Shown one piece after another: positions 1 to 6,869 of a stretch of 8,894 nucleotides of DNA. The position numbers and the translations under genes were made by a program. Each line of letters begins with the position of its first letter. Within the stretch, counting starts at the first letter, position 1. Source of the stretch: OMOG01 sp041485845 (GTDB taxonomy: Bacteria > Acidobacteriota > Terriglobia > Bryobacterales > Bryobacteraceae); the NCBI GenBank assembly GCA_041485845.1, contig JBGPKH010000364.1, positions 1 through 8,894 on the forward strand, written 5' to 3'. The notes beneath the pieces are model-generated. The model had not been told where the DNA came from. It ran no database searches and was given only the letters and a program-made list of their open reading frames with translations.

Positions 1-1
1 A

Positions 2-544
2 CCACCACCGCCACCAGTCCGCCGCCCTCCCGTAACGGTTTGGGAGGCCATTGGTGACCTGCCCATCCTGCGCAACGGCGCCACGACGGATACATTGCCG
101 TACCGCCGCGATCCGCTCTCAGCGTATGCGCGACGCTTGCGCGGTGACCGGACCAAGTGCACGAACCACCTGGTCACCAAGAGCATGCCCAGTATTCTCG
201 AACGCTACACTCACGTGCCGCAAGGCGGGAACTGGAGCAACATCCCCCAACGATTGATGAGCAACTACGAGGACCGCGAACGCTGCCACACCGGCATCTA
301 TCGGAGACTCATCGCGAACGAGCCGTCGATCGTGATCGGGAATTTCCGCAAGAACATGCTGATACACCCGACACAAGACCGAGGCCTCTCCGTCAGGGAG
401 GCAGCGCGCTTGCAGTCCTTTCCGGATTGGTACGAATTCACCGGGTCGATCGGATTCCAGCAGCAACAAGTTGGCAATGCTGTCCCACCACTGCTCGCCA
501 AGGCGGTCTTCGCAGCTGTTCGGCGAGCACAGGAGCATGCTTGA
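2..544 (+). CDS. DNA (cytosine-5) methyltransferase, C-terminal part (5' end outside window)
   Basis: This is the C-terminal part of an S-adenosylmethionine-dependent DNA cytosine-5 methyltransferase. The frame is open from base 2 to the TGA at 542-544, so the catalytic N-terminal half (SAM-binding motif I and the PCQ motif) lies upstream of the window. Seen here are a VTVWEAIGDLP segment (bases about 35-64) typical of the middle of these enzymes, and a GGNWSNIP stretch before the target-recognition region. Next come an IHPTQDRGLSVREAARLQSFPDW block (motif IX, about bases 362-430) and QQQVGNAVPP (motif X, 461-490), which folds back to complete the SAM pocket. The target-recognition region is short. 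No restriction endonuclease gene follows. Instead the stop overlaps the start of an HD hydrolase gene, so the methylase probably supplies self/non-self marking, or a regulatory mark, for the operon downstream. The target sequence cannot be told from this fragment. Confidence 0.93.
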   Translation, partial: PPPPPVRRPPVTVWEAIGDLPILRNGATTDTLPYRRDPLSAYARRLRGDRTKCTNHLVTKSMPSILERYTHVPQGGNWSNIPQRLMSNYEDRERCHTGIYRRLIANEPSIVIGNFRKNMLIHPTQDRGLSVREAARLQSFPDWYEFTGSIGFQQQQVGNAVPPLLAKAVFAAVRRAQEHA

Positions 545-1616
545 GCAACGCGGCCGATCAGCGAGTAACGTGTCACTCATGAAACTGAATGGAAAGACGC
601 TCGTGGAGTGGTTGGCGAAGCGGCCGGCAAGCGCGTTTCCCGGACGGGGCACGGTATCGTACTATCGGCGCTTCGAACAAATTGACGAGTACCTCAACAA
701 CAACGTGCACCCACACGTAACCGTCAGCGCCAACGCGATCGACGGGGGAACACTCACCGACCACGGTCCCGAGCACATTAAGACTGTCATTATTCGGGCG
801 TCCGAACTTCTTGCCGCCAAAGGGGACCTCACTCCATATGAGGTTTACCTGTTGCTCGTGGCTATTCATCTTCATGACGTGGGCAATCTCTTCGGACGCG
901 ACACCCACGAGCTCAACAGCGAAGAGGTCATCAAGCGCCTCGGTCTGCTGATGGGTGAAGATCAGGTGGAGCGCAAAACCGTCTTTCAGATCGCACAAGC
1001 GCACGGCGGCAGCATCGCCGGCGACAAAGACAAGATTTCACTCCTCCCGCGTGGCGAAGCCGTATTGGGGCAGCCGGTGCGAGAGCAGATGCTCGCCGCA
1101 ATCCTGCGCTTTGCTGACGAACTGGCGGATGAGCGTTCCCGCGCAGCAGGATTTCTGCTCCAGCTATCCAAGATCCACCCGACCAGCGAGGTCTACCACA
1201 AGTACGCCCACTCCCTGCAATCCGTCATGGTTGACGCCCAAGGAGGAGCCGTCGACCTCCACTTCGACATGCCCCTCGCCGATGCCTGCAAGACCTTCGG
1301 AAAAGGAGACCAGCAGGTGTATCTGCTGGACGAAATCTACGAACGCACCATGAAGGCGCATCGAGAGCGGACGTACTGCATGCGCTTCCTACGCCAACAG
1401 ATCTCGATTGAACGCATCGACGTCGAAATAAAAGTGTACGGGAGCGAGTACAACAAAGAGCTGGCAACGATACCCTACCGCCTAGAGGAGAGCGGCTATC
1501 CTGAAGCGTTGCCTGGTGGCGTCCACGCGTGCCCATCGTTCAACTCCCTAGCGTACGGGAACCCCCTCACGGGACAGGCACTCCACGAGTACTTCACGAA
1601 GGATCAAGCGCGATGA
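537..1616 (+). CDS. HD-superfamily metal-dependent hydrolase, predicted conflict-system effector (HD-CE-like)
   Basis: This gene encodes an HD-domain phosphohydrolase of 359 residues from the ATG at 537. The metal-ligand pattern is complete: H76 and H80 in DHGPEHIKTV, the H113-D114 pair in HLHDVGN, H156 in AQAHGGS and D194 in RFADELAD. An intact two-metal site, and so real catalysis on a phosphoester (nucleotide or nucleic acid), is likely. The remaining 160 or so residues have no motif I can name, though the DEIYERTMKAHRERTY stretch recalls C-terminal parts of HD proteins in conflict operons. I recall such proteins as the HD-CE family, an assignment made from memory. The start is uncertain. 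ATG 537 overlaps the methylase stop by 8 bases, but its AGGAG is only one base away. ATG 579 (345 residues) is the main alternative, without a good ribosome-binding site. The stop overlaps the next start as ATGA. The substrate is unknown. Confidence 0.88.
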   Translation: MLEQRGRSASNVSLMKLNGKTLVEWLAKRPASAFPGRGTVSYYRRFEQIDEYLNNNVHPHVTVSANAIDGGTLTDHGPEHIKTVIIRASELLAAKGDLTPYEVYLLLVAIHLHDVGNLFGRDTHELNSEEVIKRLGLLMGEDQVERKTVFQIAQAHGGSIAGDKDKISLLPRGEAVLGQPVREQMLAAILRFADELADERSRAAGFLLQLSKIHPTSEVYHKYAHSLQSVMVDAQGGAVDLHFDMPLADACKTFGKGDQQVYLLDEIYERTMKAHRERTYCMRFLRQQISIERIDVEIKVYGSEYNKELATIPYRLEESGYPEALPGGVHACPSFNSLAYGNPLTGQALHEYFTKDQAR

Positions 1617-3421
1617 ACAGCACTGAACTGCGGAACCCGTTTGCTGTCCAAACCCCGGAAGACATCTCCGCCGAAGACATCAAGTCGCTTTTCGTCGATG
1701 TCTTCAACGACTTTTACAACATCAAAAAACCCGGACACACATTCCTGCACGGCCCGCGAGGATCGGGCAAGAGCATGATGTTCCGGTACCTCGAACCCGA
1801 TTGCCAAAAGCTCGTCCACAACGCCGGCTTAGACGCCCTACATTTTTTGGCGGTCTACGTTCCAATCAAAAACACCGAGCTCAAGCTAACCGAACTGCAG
1901 CGACTCGAAAATCAACTTGCGAACATCGTGCTCAACGAACACTTCCTGATCACGTACGTGGCAGTTCGTCTTTGTATATCACTCCTGAAGGCTCGGGTAA
2001 CCGACGAAAACGGCGAAACTGCCGCTCGCTTCAAAGCCTATTACGACACGGACCTGCGCCGGGCATTCCTGCGATGCGGATGGACGGACCCGTTGCCCGA
2101 AATGCCCCCAACGGCGACGATCGACGGCTCCTTTAGACTCCTGCAAGATATTTTTACTGACCAATATGCTGCACTCCTTGCCTACTTTCGCCGCCTTGCG
2201 TTTACATCCGGGCCGGTCACGTACACGGGGCCACTGTGCGGCTATTTGGATTTCTTGCTGCCGCTGATGAAAAAACTGAAAGAGTTTGCATTCATGCCAT
2301 CTGGCCCTCTCTTCCTGCTCATGGATGATGCGGACAATCTCAACAGGGTACAAACGGCCATTCTCAACTCCTGGGTCTCGTGCCGGACGAGTGCCGATGT
2401 GAGCATCAAAATCTCAACGCAGTTCAATTACAAAACGTATCTCACCATCAACGATCGCACCATCGACACGCCCCACGATTTCTCTGAAATCAACATTTCC
2501 TCAGTCTATACATCAAATAAGCGCGGTTACTACGATCGGGTCAGCCAGATAGTGCACAAGCGATTGACTATGTATGGGATCGACCAGATGCCCGAGCAGT
2601 TCTTTCCACCAGCGCAGGAGCAAGAAGACAAGATCAAAGCGATCGCGCAAGAGCTCAAGGCCAAATGGCAGGCGGAAGGCCGAGGATTTCGCGCCAGTGA
2701 CGACATGGTCCGGTACGCACGGCCCACCTACATTGACAGCCTGCTCGGAACGAGCAAGTCCGGGTCAACGTACAAATACGCGGGGTTCAATCAACTCGTT
2801 CATATCTCCTCCGGGATTGTCCGCTATTTTCTTGAGTCCGCCTCCCTGATGTACGGCGAGATGCGCTCGCGGCACGGTCAGGTCACCGAGATCTCACCCG
2901 AGATCCAAGATCAGATCGTCCGCAGCCAAGCGGACCAATTCCTGTTTAGTGAATTCGATCGGTGGTCTACGAACGAAGCGGACAAAGAGGAGGGCAACAG
3001 CGCCAAGGTACTCGACAAGACCCGAAGGCTCCGCAACCTCATCCAAGCCCTCGGCGGCACGTTTCATCAAATCCTCCGCTCTGACGCATCCGAGCGCCGC
3101 GTCTTTTCCGTCGCACTCACGGATGAGCCGACCCCAGACGTTCTGGAAGTTTTCGATCTCGGCGTCCAATATGGGTACTTTCATCAGTCAACGATCGGCA
3201 ACAAGGAAGGAACCGGACGCACCCGGCTGTATGTGCTCACCAGACGACTCGCACCATTTTTCATACTCGACCCCACCAGCTTTGCGGGGTACAAGTTTGT
3301 GACCAACGACGCACTACGCGAGGCCATGCACAAGCCAAAGACCTTTCTTGGGAAGGTTCGGCGTGACGGCGTGGACTCCGTATTGGAAACAGGCCAGCTC
3401 GCGCTATTCGAGGAAGAATGA
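1613..3421 (+). CDS. AAA+ P-loop ATPase, ORC/CDC6-like, of a predicted defence operon
   Basis: This is a 602-residue P-loop ATPase. Walker A is HGPRGSGKS (G47-S54). Walker B is LFLLMDDAD with D238-D239. A sensor-1-like ISTQ lies at 268-270. The core spans about residues 25-290, with a large insertion between Walker A and Walker B. The C-terminal third (about 480-590) has a charged, winged-helix-like pattern (TRLYVLTRRLAPFF) like the DNA-binding end of ORC/CDC6 ATPases. That fold call is inferred from pattern, not computed. The last residues read QLALFEEE, a close match to the bacterial sliding-clamp-binding peptide, followed by an acidic tail. I chose ATG 1613 rather than the longer frame from 1529 because it forms an ATGA overlap with the HD gene and begins directly with the conserved-looking NPF segment. 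Its own stop overlaps the next start by ATGA. In the operon it probably senses DNA or replication state and gates the HD enzyme. Confidence 0.9.
   Translation: MNSTELRNPFAVQTPEDISAEDIKSLFVDVFNDFYNIKKPGHTFLHGPRGSGKSMMFRYLEPDCQKLVHNAGLDALHFLAVYVPIKNTELKLTELQRLENQLANIVLNEHFLITYVAVRLCISLLKARVTDENGETAARFKAYYDTDLRRAFLRCGWTDPLPEMPPTATIDGSFRLLQDIFTDQYAALLAYFRRLAFTSGPVTYTGPLCGYLDFLLPLMKKLKEFAFMPSGPLFLLMDDADNLNRVQTAILNSWVSCRTSADVSIKISTQFNYKTYLTINDRTIDTPHDFSEINISSVYTSNKRGYYDRVSQIVHKRLTMYGIDQMPEQFFPPAQEQEDKIKAIAQELKAKWQAEGRGFRASDDMVRYARPTYIDSLLGTSKSGSTYKYAGFNQLVHISSGIVRYFLESASLMYGEMRSRHGQVTEISPEIQDQIVRSQADQFLFSEFDRWSTNEADKEEGNSAKVLDKTRRLRNLIQALGGTFHQILRSDASERRVFSVALTDEPTPDVLEVFDLGVQYGYFHQSTIGNKEGTGRTRLYVLTRRLAPFFILDPTSFAGYKFVTNDALREAMHKPKTFLGKVRRDGVDSVLETGQLALFEEE
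3395..3409 (+). other. Candidate sliding-clamp-binding peptide QLALF in the ATPase C-terminus
   Basis: Residues 595-599 of the ATPase read QLALF, three residues (EEE) before the stop. The bacterial beta-clamp-binding consensus is QL(S/D)LF, so four of five positions match, and the C-terminal placement is common for clamp-binding peptides. This is a short motif, so chance cannot be excluded from sequence alone. Confidence 0.5.
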
Positions 3422-4413
3422 GTATGCCCAAACCCGCCAAGATTCTGCTGACCAATTTACGAGAACAGGTTCACCCGGCCGATGTTTTCGTCTGTTGCGC
3501 TAGCTTCGAAGGCCGCAGCCAATCCGTCCCGGAACAACTAGAGGGCGTGGCGTTTACCCGTGTACTCATCTGCGCCAATGAGAACTTCCCCCACGTGATC
3601 AAGCAGGGTGCAAAGCAGCTGCAGCACCGCTTTGGAAGCATCGCACGATTAGTATCGCTCAACACGAATGATCCCCTGCGCACCGCCGATAGCCTGCAGG
3701 AGGCGATCGACAGTGCACTGAGTTCCAACCTCAACCGGTTCCTCGTCGATATCACGACCTTCACTCACGAAAGCCTGCTCATTCTGCTACGCATCTTTCA
3801 GCTCCGGGCAGTCAACTCCATCAAGTTTCTCTACACGACCGCCAAAGAATACTCCGTCGGCGACCCGGACGATCAAAAATGGCTCACCAAAGGCATCGGA
3901 GAAGTCCGCTCCGTCCTCGGGTACCCAGGCAGGGCAGTACCCTCCCACAAATTGCACCTCATCATCATGGCGGGATTTGAAGCCGACCGAGCGGAACGGT
4001 TACTCCAAGAATACGAGCCGAGCAAAGTCTCCCTCGGCTTGGGCGACCCGGACGATTCCATCAGCCCAGATCACTACAAAGCCAACAAGCTCTTTCATCA
4101 AAAGCTGCTCGAAAAATATGCGAACGTGCTCGAGTTCACCTTCTCCTGTTCCGATCCTGAAGCAACGCGCGATGCGCTCCGTACGCAGGTACTCCGTTTG
4201 CCGAAACACAACGTCCTCATCGCAGCATTAAATACGAAAATCTCGACACTGGGTGCCGCACTACTCGCCCTTGAAGACGACGCAATCCAGCTTTGCTACG
4301 CCACGGCACACCAATACAACGAAACCCGGTACTCGACCCCCGGCGATCATTGCTATTACTTCGCAACAGCATTACCTGCAACGTCGCCAACGCACCAGAC
4401 CGTCGGACCGTAA
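3418..4413 (+). CDS. Uncharacterised tandem Rossmann-like protein, predicted sensor or partner of the HD/ATPase system
   Basis: I do not recognise this 331-residue family. The protein is made of two similar halves. Half one has a strand ending in ASFEGR (F30-E31-R33), then LVDITTFTHES (109-119) and FLYTTAKEYS (137-146). Half two has AGFEADR (F187-E188-R191), then LIAALNTKIST (267-277) and LCYATAHQYN (292-301). Spacing from FE to the YxTAxxY element is 109 and 107 residues, so an internal duplication is well supported. The alternation of hydrophobic strands and helices suggests a Rossmann-like alpha/beta fold. The strand-then-Thr-rich turn (DITTFT, LNTK) recalls the ligand-binding loop of CARF domains, but this is only resemblance. 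There is no signal peptide or membrane segment. The start ATG 3418 overlaps the ATPase stop as ATGA, and the product probably acts in one complex or pathway with it. No classical catalytic motif is evident. Confidence 0.85.
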   Translation: MSMPKPAKILLTNLREQVHPADVFVCCASFEGRSQSVPEQLEGVAFTRVLICANENFPHVIKQGAKQLQHRFGSIARLVSLNTNDPLRTADSLQEAIDSALSSNLNRFLVDITTFTHESLLILLRIFQLRAVNSIKFLYTTAKEYSVGDPDDQKWLTKGIGEVRSVLGYPGRAVPSHKLHLIIMAGFEADRAERLLQEYEPSKVSLGLGDPDDSISPDHYKANKLFHQKLLEKYANVLEFTFSCSDPEATRDALRTQVLRLPKHNVLIAALNTKISTLGAALLALEDDAIQLCYATAHQYNETRYSTPGDHCYYFATALPATSPTHQTVGP

Positions 4414-4668
4414 GACAGTGCAACTCGCACCGCTGCTGAGCGCGGAAGTGGGGGGCCGGCCGGATTAGGAACGATAGTCGGCTTCGGTCCGCTGACGGAC
4501 GTCGCAACCGCCACTGTCCGGTAATCGCCCTCGTGTGGAAGGCGGCCAGGAAAATGGATGGTCGGACCTGGTGAAGCGCCGCTTCTTAAGTTAGCGCTTA
4601 TGGGCTGAAGCCCCGCGCAGGCTGAAGCCCACACTGCCCCGGATGTGAAGTTATTGTTGCGCGGGCCT
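4414..4668. other. Non-coding gap between convergent operons
   Basis: No supportable gene lies here. The defence operon ends at 4413 and feoB ends, on the other strand, at 4669. The gap holds a GTCCG-CTGA-CGGAC hairpin (4487-4500) and a palindrome cluster at 4573-4630. Neither is followed by a T-tract on either strand, so no intrinsic terminator can be called. Possible frames across the gap have no recognisable protein. Confidence 0.7.
4573..4630. repeat. REP-like cluster of short palindromes with a direct repeat
   Basis: GAAGCGCCGCTTC (4573-4585) is an inverted repeat, followed by TAAGTTAGCGCTTA (4588-4601) with TAAG/CTTA ends. The 11-base unit GGCTGAAGCCC occurs at 4603-4613 and again at 4620-4630, and each copy can fold on itself (GGCT/AGCC). 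Extragenic short palindromes of this kind, sitting between convergent genes, resemble repetitive extragenic elements. I recall similar GGCTGAAGCC units in acidobacterial genomes, which is from memory. They may also stabilise 3' ends of both transcripts. Confidence 0.55.
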
Positions 4669-6564
4669 TTATCGGATCACGTGCGCCGCCGCGAACGCGC
4701 TCACGTACGCCAGCACGCTCATGTAACTGAACTGGAGTATCGGCCACTTCCACCCGCCCGTCTCGCGCCGCACCACGGCAATCGTCGAGATGCACTGCAT
4801 GGCGAACGCAAAGAATACCAGCAGGGCAAAAGCCCCGCCCGGCGTCAGATCTGCGCGGATCGCCTTCTGCAAGCCCAGCTTTTGCGTTTTCTGATCCATC
4901 CCGTAAATTGTCCCCAGCGTGGCGATGATGGTCTCGCGCGCGGCCACCGCCGTCAGCAGCCCGATTCCCACCTTCCAGTTGAACCCCAGCGGCTTGATGG
5001 CCGGCTCGATGGTCCGCCCGATGGTTCCCGCCAGGCTCGACTCCAGCAGGGGAGGCTTGCCATGCACGTACGGAATGTTCATGGTGATCCACAGCAGCAC
5101 CGTGACCAGCAGAATCACCGTTCCGGCCCGCCGCAAAAACACCTTGGAGCGGTCGAACAGCCGCAGCCCGATCGACTGCCAGGTCGGCCATCGGTAAGAC
5201 GGCATCTCCAGCAGGAACGGCGAGCGCCCGCTCTTCAGGATCGACGACTTCAGCACCCGCGCCGTGGCCACCGCGGCCAGGAATCCCAGAAGGTAAAGGC
5301 CCAGCATCGCCGCGGTGCGCTGGCTCAGGAGCCTGCCGAGCACCGGGCGGTCCGGAATGAATGCCGCGATGATCAGGCTGTACACCGGCAGCCGCGCCGA
5401 GCAGGTCATGAACGGCGCGATCAGGATGGTGGCGAAGCGGTCGCGCTTGTTCTCGATGGTGCGCGTCGACATGATGGCCGGCACCGCGCAGGCATAAGCC
5501 GAAAGCAGCGGGATGAACGATTTCCCCTGGAGCCCGGCCTTCGCCATGGTGCGGTCGGCGATCAGCGCCGCGCGCGCCAGGTATCCGGAGTCCTCCAGAA
5601 TCCCGATGAACAGGAACAGCAGCAGCACCTGCGGCAGAAACACGATCACCGAGCCCACGCCCTTCCACACGCCATCCACCAGCAGCGATTTCAGAAGGGA
5701 ATCGGGAAGCACAGATGCAACCCAGTTGCCGGAAACCCGGATCAGCCAGTCGACCGCGTCCTTGGACGGATCGGCGATGCTGAAAATGGTTTGAAATACC
5801 GCGATCACCACGAACAGAAAAACCAGCGGCCCAAGCACCGGGTGCAGGAAGACGGAATCCAGGCGGCGCGTCCATTTGGGCGGAATCGGCGCGAGGTAGG
5901 CGGCTTGCCCGCTCATCCGCCCGGCCCACTCCCGGCACTTCGGCACGTCCTGCAGGACGGGCAGTTCCTTGGGCGCCGGCTTGGGCATCACGCCCGCCAG
6001 GAAATCCACCACCTGGCCCATGCCTTCGCCATTGCGCGCGCTGATGATCGCTACCGGCGCGCCCAGTTCCTTGGAGAGCGCGGCCGCATCGATCCGCCCG
6101 CCGCGGCTTCGCAGGTCGTCCCCCATGTTCAGGATGATGAGCGTCGGCACTCCCAGAGCCAGGATCGGCGCCGCCAGCATCAGGTGCCGGCTCAGATTGG
6201 TCGAGTCGAGCACCAACAGGATGGCTTCGGGCTGGGGTGTGTCGGCCCGGTTGCCGGTGAGCACATCGTGCGCGATCTGCTCGTCTTCCGAGCGCGGCGA
6301 GAGGCTGTAGACACCCGGAAGATCGATGATCCGAAGCACGCGGCCGTCGGGAAGCTCGGCCATCCCGGTGTGCTGCTCCACCGTCACTCCCGGAAAGTTG
6401 GCCACCTTCTGCCGCAGGCCCGTCAGGCGATTGAACAGCGTCGTCTTCCCGGAGTTCGGCGGACCGATCAGGGCCACCGCCTTGGGAGTCGCGGCGCCGC
6501 CGTTCCTGGGGAATTCCACCACCGCCGCAGGGGCGCAGGCGTGGCAATCGCTGCATTCGCTCAT
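4669..6564 (-). CDS. feoB: FeoB ferrous iron transport GTPase/permease
   Basis: FeoB is the inner-membrane ferrous iron transporter with a cytoplasmic G domain. G motifs are complete: G1 GPPNSGKT (34-41), G2 T61 in PGVTVEQ, G3 DLPG (81-84), G4 NMGD (146-149) and G5 SARNGEG. The membrane part begins near residue 240 with several hydrophobic segments and carries the conserved LLSAYACAVPAIMSTRTIE region (near 350-370), the Cys-bearing signature of the pore. The protein has 631 residues, shorter than the roughly 770 of E. coli FeoB, and ends just after the last membrane helix. The N-terminus has an unusual CSDCHAC (C4, C7, C10) before the G domain. The start ATG 6564 has GAGG at 6570-6573 on the minus strand, six bases off, and overlaps the feoA stop as ATGA, so the two are translated together. 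No feoC follows. Long antisense frames over this gene are shadows. Confidence 0.97.
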   Translation of the reverse strand: MSECSDCHACAPAAVVEFPRNGGAATPKAVALIGPPNSGKTTLFNRLTGLRQKVANFPGVTVEQHTGMAELPDGRVLRIIDLPGVYSLSPRSEDEQIAHDVLTGNRADTPQPEAILLVLDSTNLSRHLMLAAPILALGVPTLIILNMGDDLRSRGGRIDAAALSKELGAPVAIISARNGEGMGQVVDFLAGVMPKPAPKELPVLQDVPKCREWAGRMSGQAAYLAPIPPKWTRRLDSVFLHPVLGPLVFLFVVIAVFQTIFSIADPSKDAVDWLIRVSGNWVASVLPDSLLKSLLVDGVWKGVGSVIVFLPQVLLLFLFIGILEDSGYLARAALIADRTMAKAGLQGKSFIPLLSAYACAVPAIMSTRTIENKRDRFATILIAPFMTCSARLPVYSLIIAAFIPDRPVLGRLLSQRTAAMLGLYLLGFLAAVATARVLKSSILKSGRSPFLLEMPSYRWPTWQSIGLRLFDRSKVFLRRAGTVILLVTVLLWITMNIPYVHGKPPLLESSLAGTIGRTIEPAIKPLGFNWKVGIGLLTAVAARETIIATLGTIYGMDQKTQKLGLQKAIRADLTPGGAFALLVFFAFAMQCISTIAVVRRETGGWKWPILQFSYMSVLAYVSAFAAAHVIR

Positions 6565-6869
6565 GAATGCCTCGGAGTCCTGCCTTTTCGATCCAACCTT
6601 TTATTATCCAACTTTACCGTGAGCCGCCTGGCGGTCTCCCGCCGCAACGCGATTTCCGAACCATCCACCTGGAAGACCCGCGGATCGCCCCCTGGTGCGC
6701 TCAAGCCGGCAGTCACCCGCGTGCCCGGCAGAAAACCCATCTCCATCAGCCGCCGCGCGTCATCGCCCGGCAGGTCGATGCGATCGAGGATCGCGGCGTC
6801 GCCCTGGCGCAGATCCACCAGCGTAGCGAAGATCGCTTCCGGCTGGATCTTGTTGCCACTGAGTTGCAT
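6561..6869 (-). CDS. feoA: FeoA-like SH3-fold protein of ferrous iron uptake
   Basis: FeoA is a small cytoplasmic SH3-like protein that supports FeoB function. The product here is 102 residues. Typical elements are TLVDLRQGDAAILDRIDL near the N-terminus, then RRLMEMGFLPGTRV (the most conserved FeoA stretch), then a segment ending in GSEIALRRETARRLTV. The C-terminus has a basic extension of about 15 residues (DNKRLDRKGR) beyond the usual end. The frame is open further upstream, to 7112, but that part is antisense to the acetyltransferase gene and has no FeoA character. ATG 6869 is therefore chosen, although its ribosome-binding site is weak. The start lies about three bases from the transcription start predicted by the promoter at 6879-6907. 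The gene overlaps feoB by four bases. Confidence 0.93.
   Translation of the reverse strand: MQLSGNKIQPEAIFATLVDLRQGDAAILDRIDLPGDDARRLMEMGFLPGTRVTAGLSAPGGDPRVFQVDGSEIALRRETARRLTVKLDNKRLDRKGRTPRHS

Noticed and set aside
471..536. Longer N-terminus for the HD protein
   Set aside because: It would overlap 74 bases of the methylase motif X region, and its sequence has no HD-family character. Starts at 537 or 579 are more plausible.
119..652. Minus-strand frame opposite the methyltransferase
   Set aside because: It lies over the conserved methylase motifs IX and X and has no recognisable domain.
1529..1612. Longer N-terminus for the AAA+ ATPase
   Set aside because: The ATGA junction at 1613 gives a better start, and the upstream part is a shifted reading of the HD gene's end.
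4487..4500. GTCCG-CTGA-CGGAC hairpin as terminator of the defence operon
   Set aside because: No T-tract follows on either strand and the stem is only five pairs.
4598..6556. Second long minus-strand frame over feoB
   Set aside because: Same strand, shifted frame; rich in Gly, Ala and Arg with no domain.
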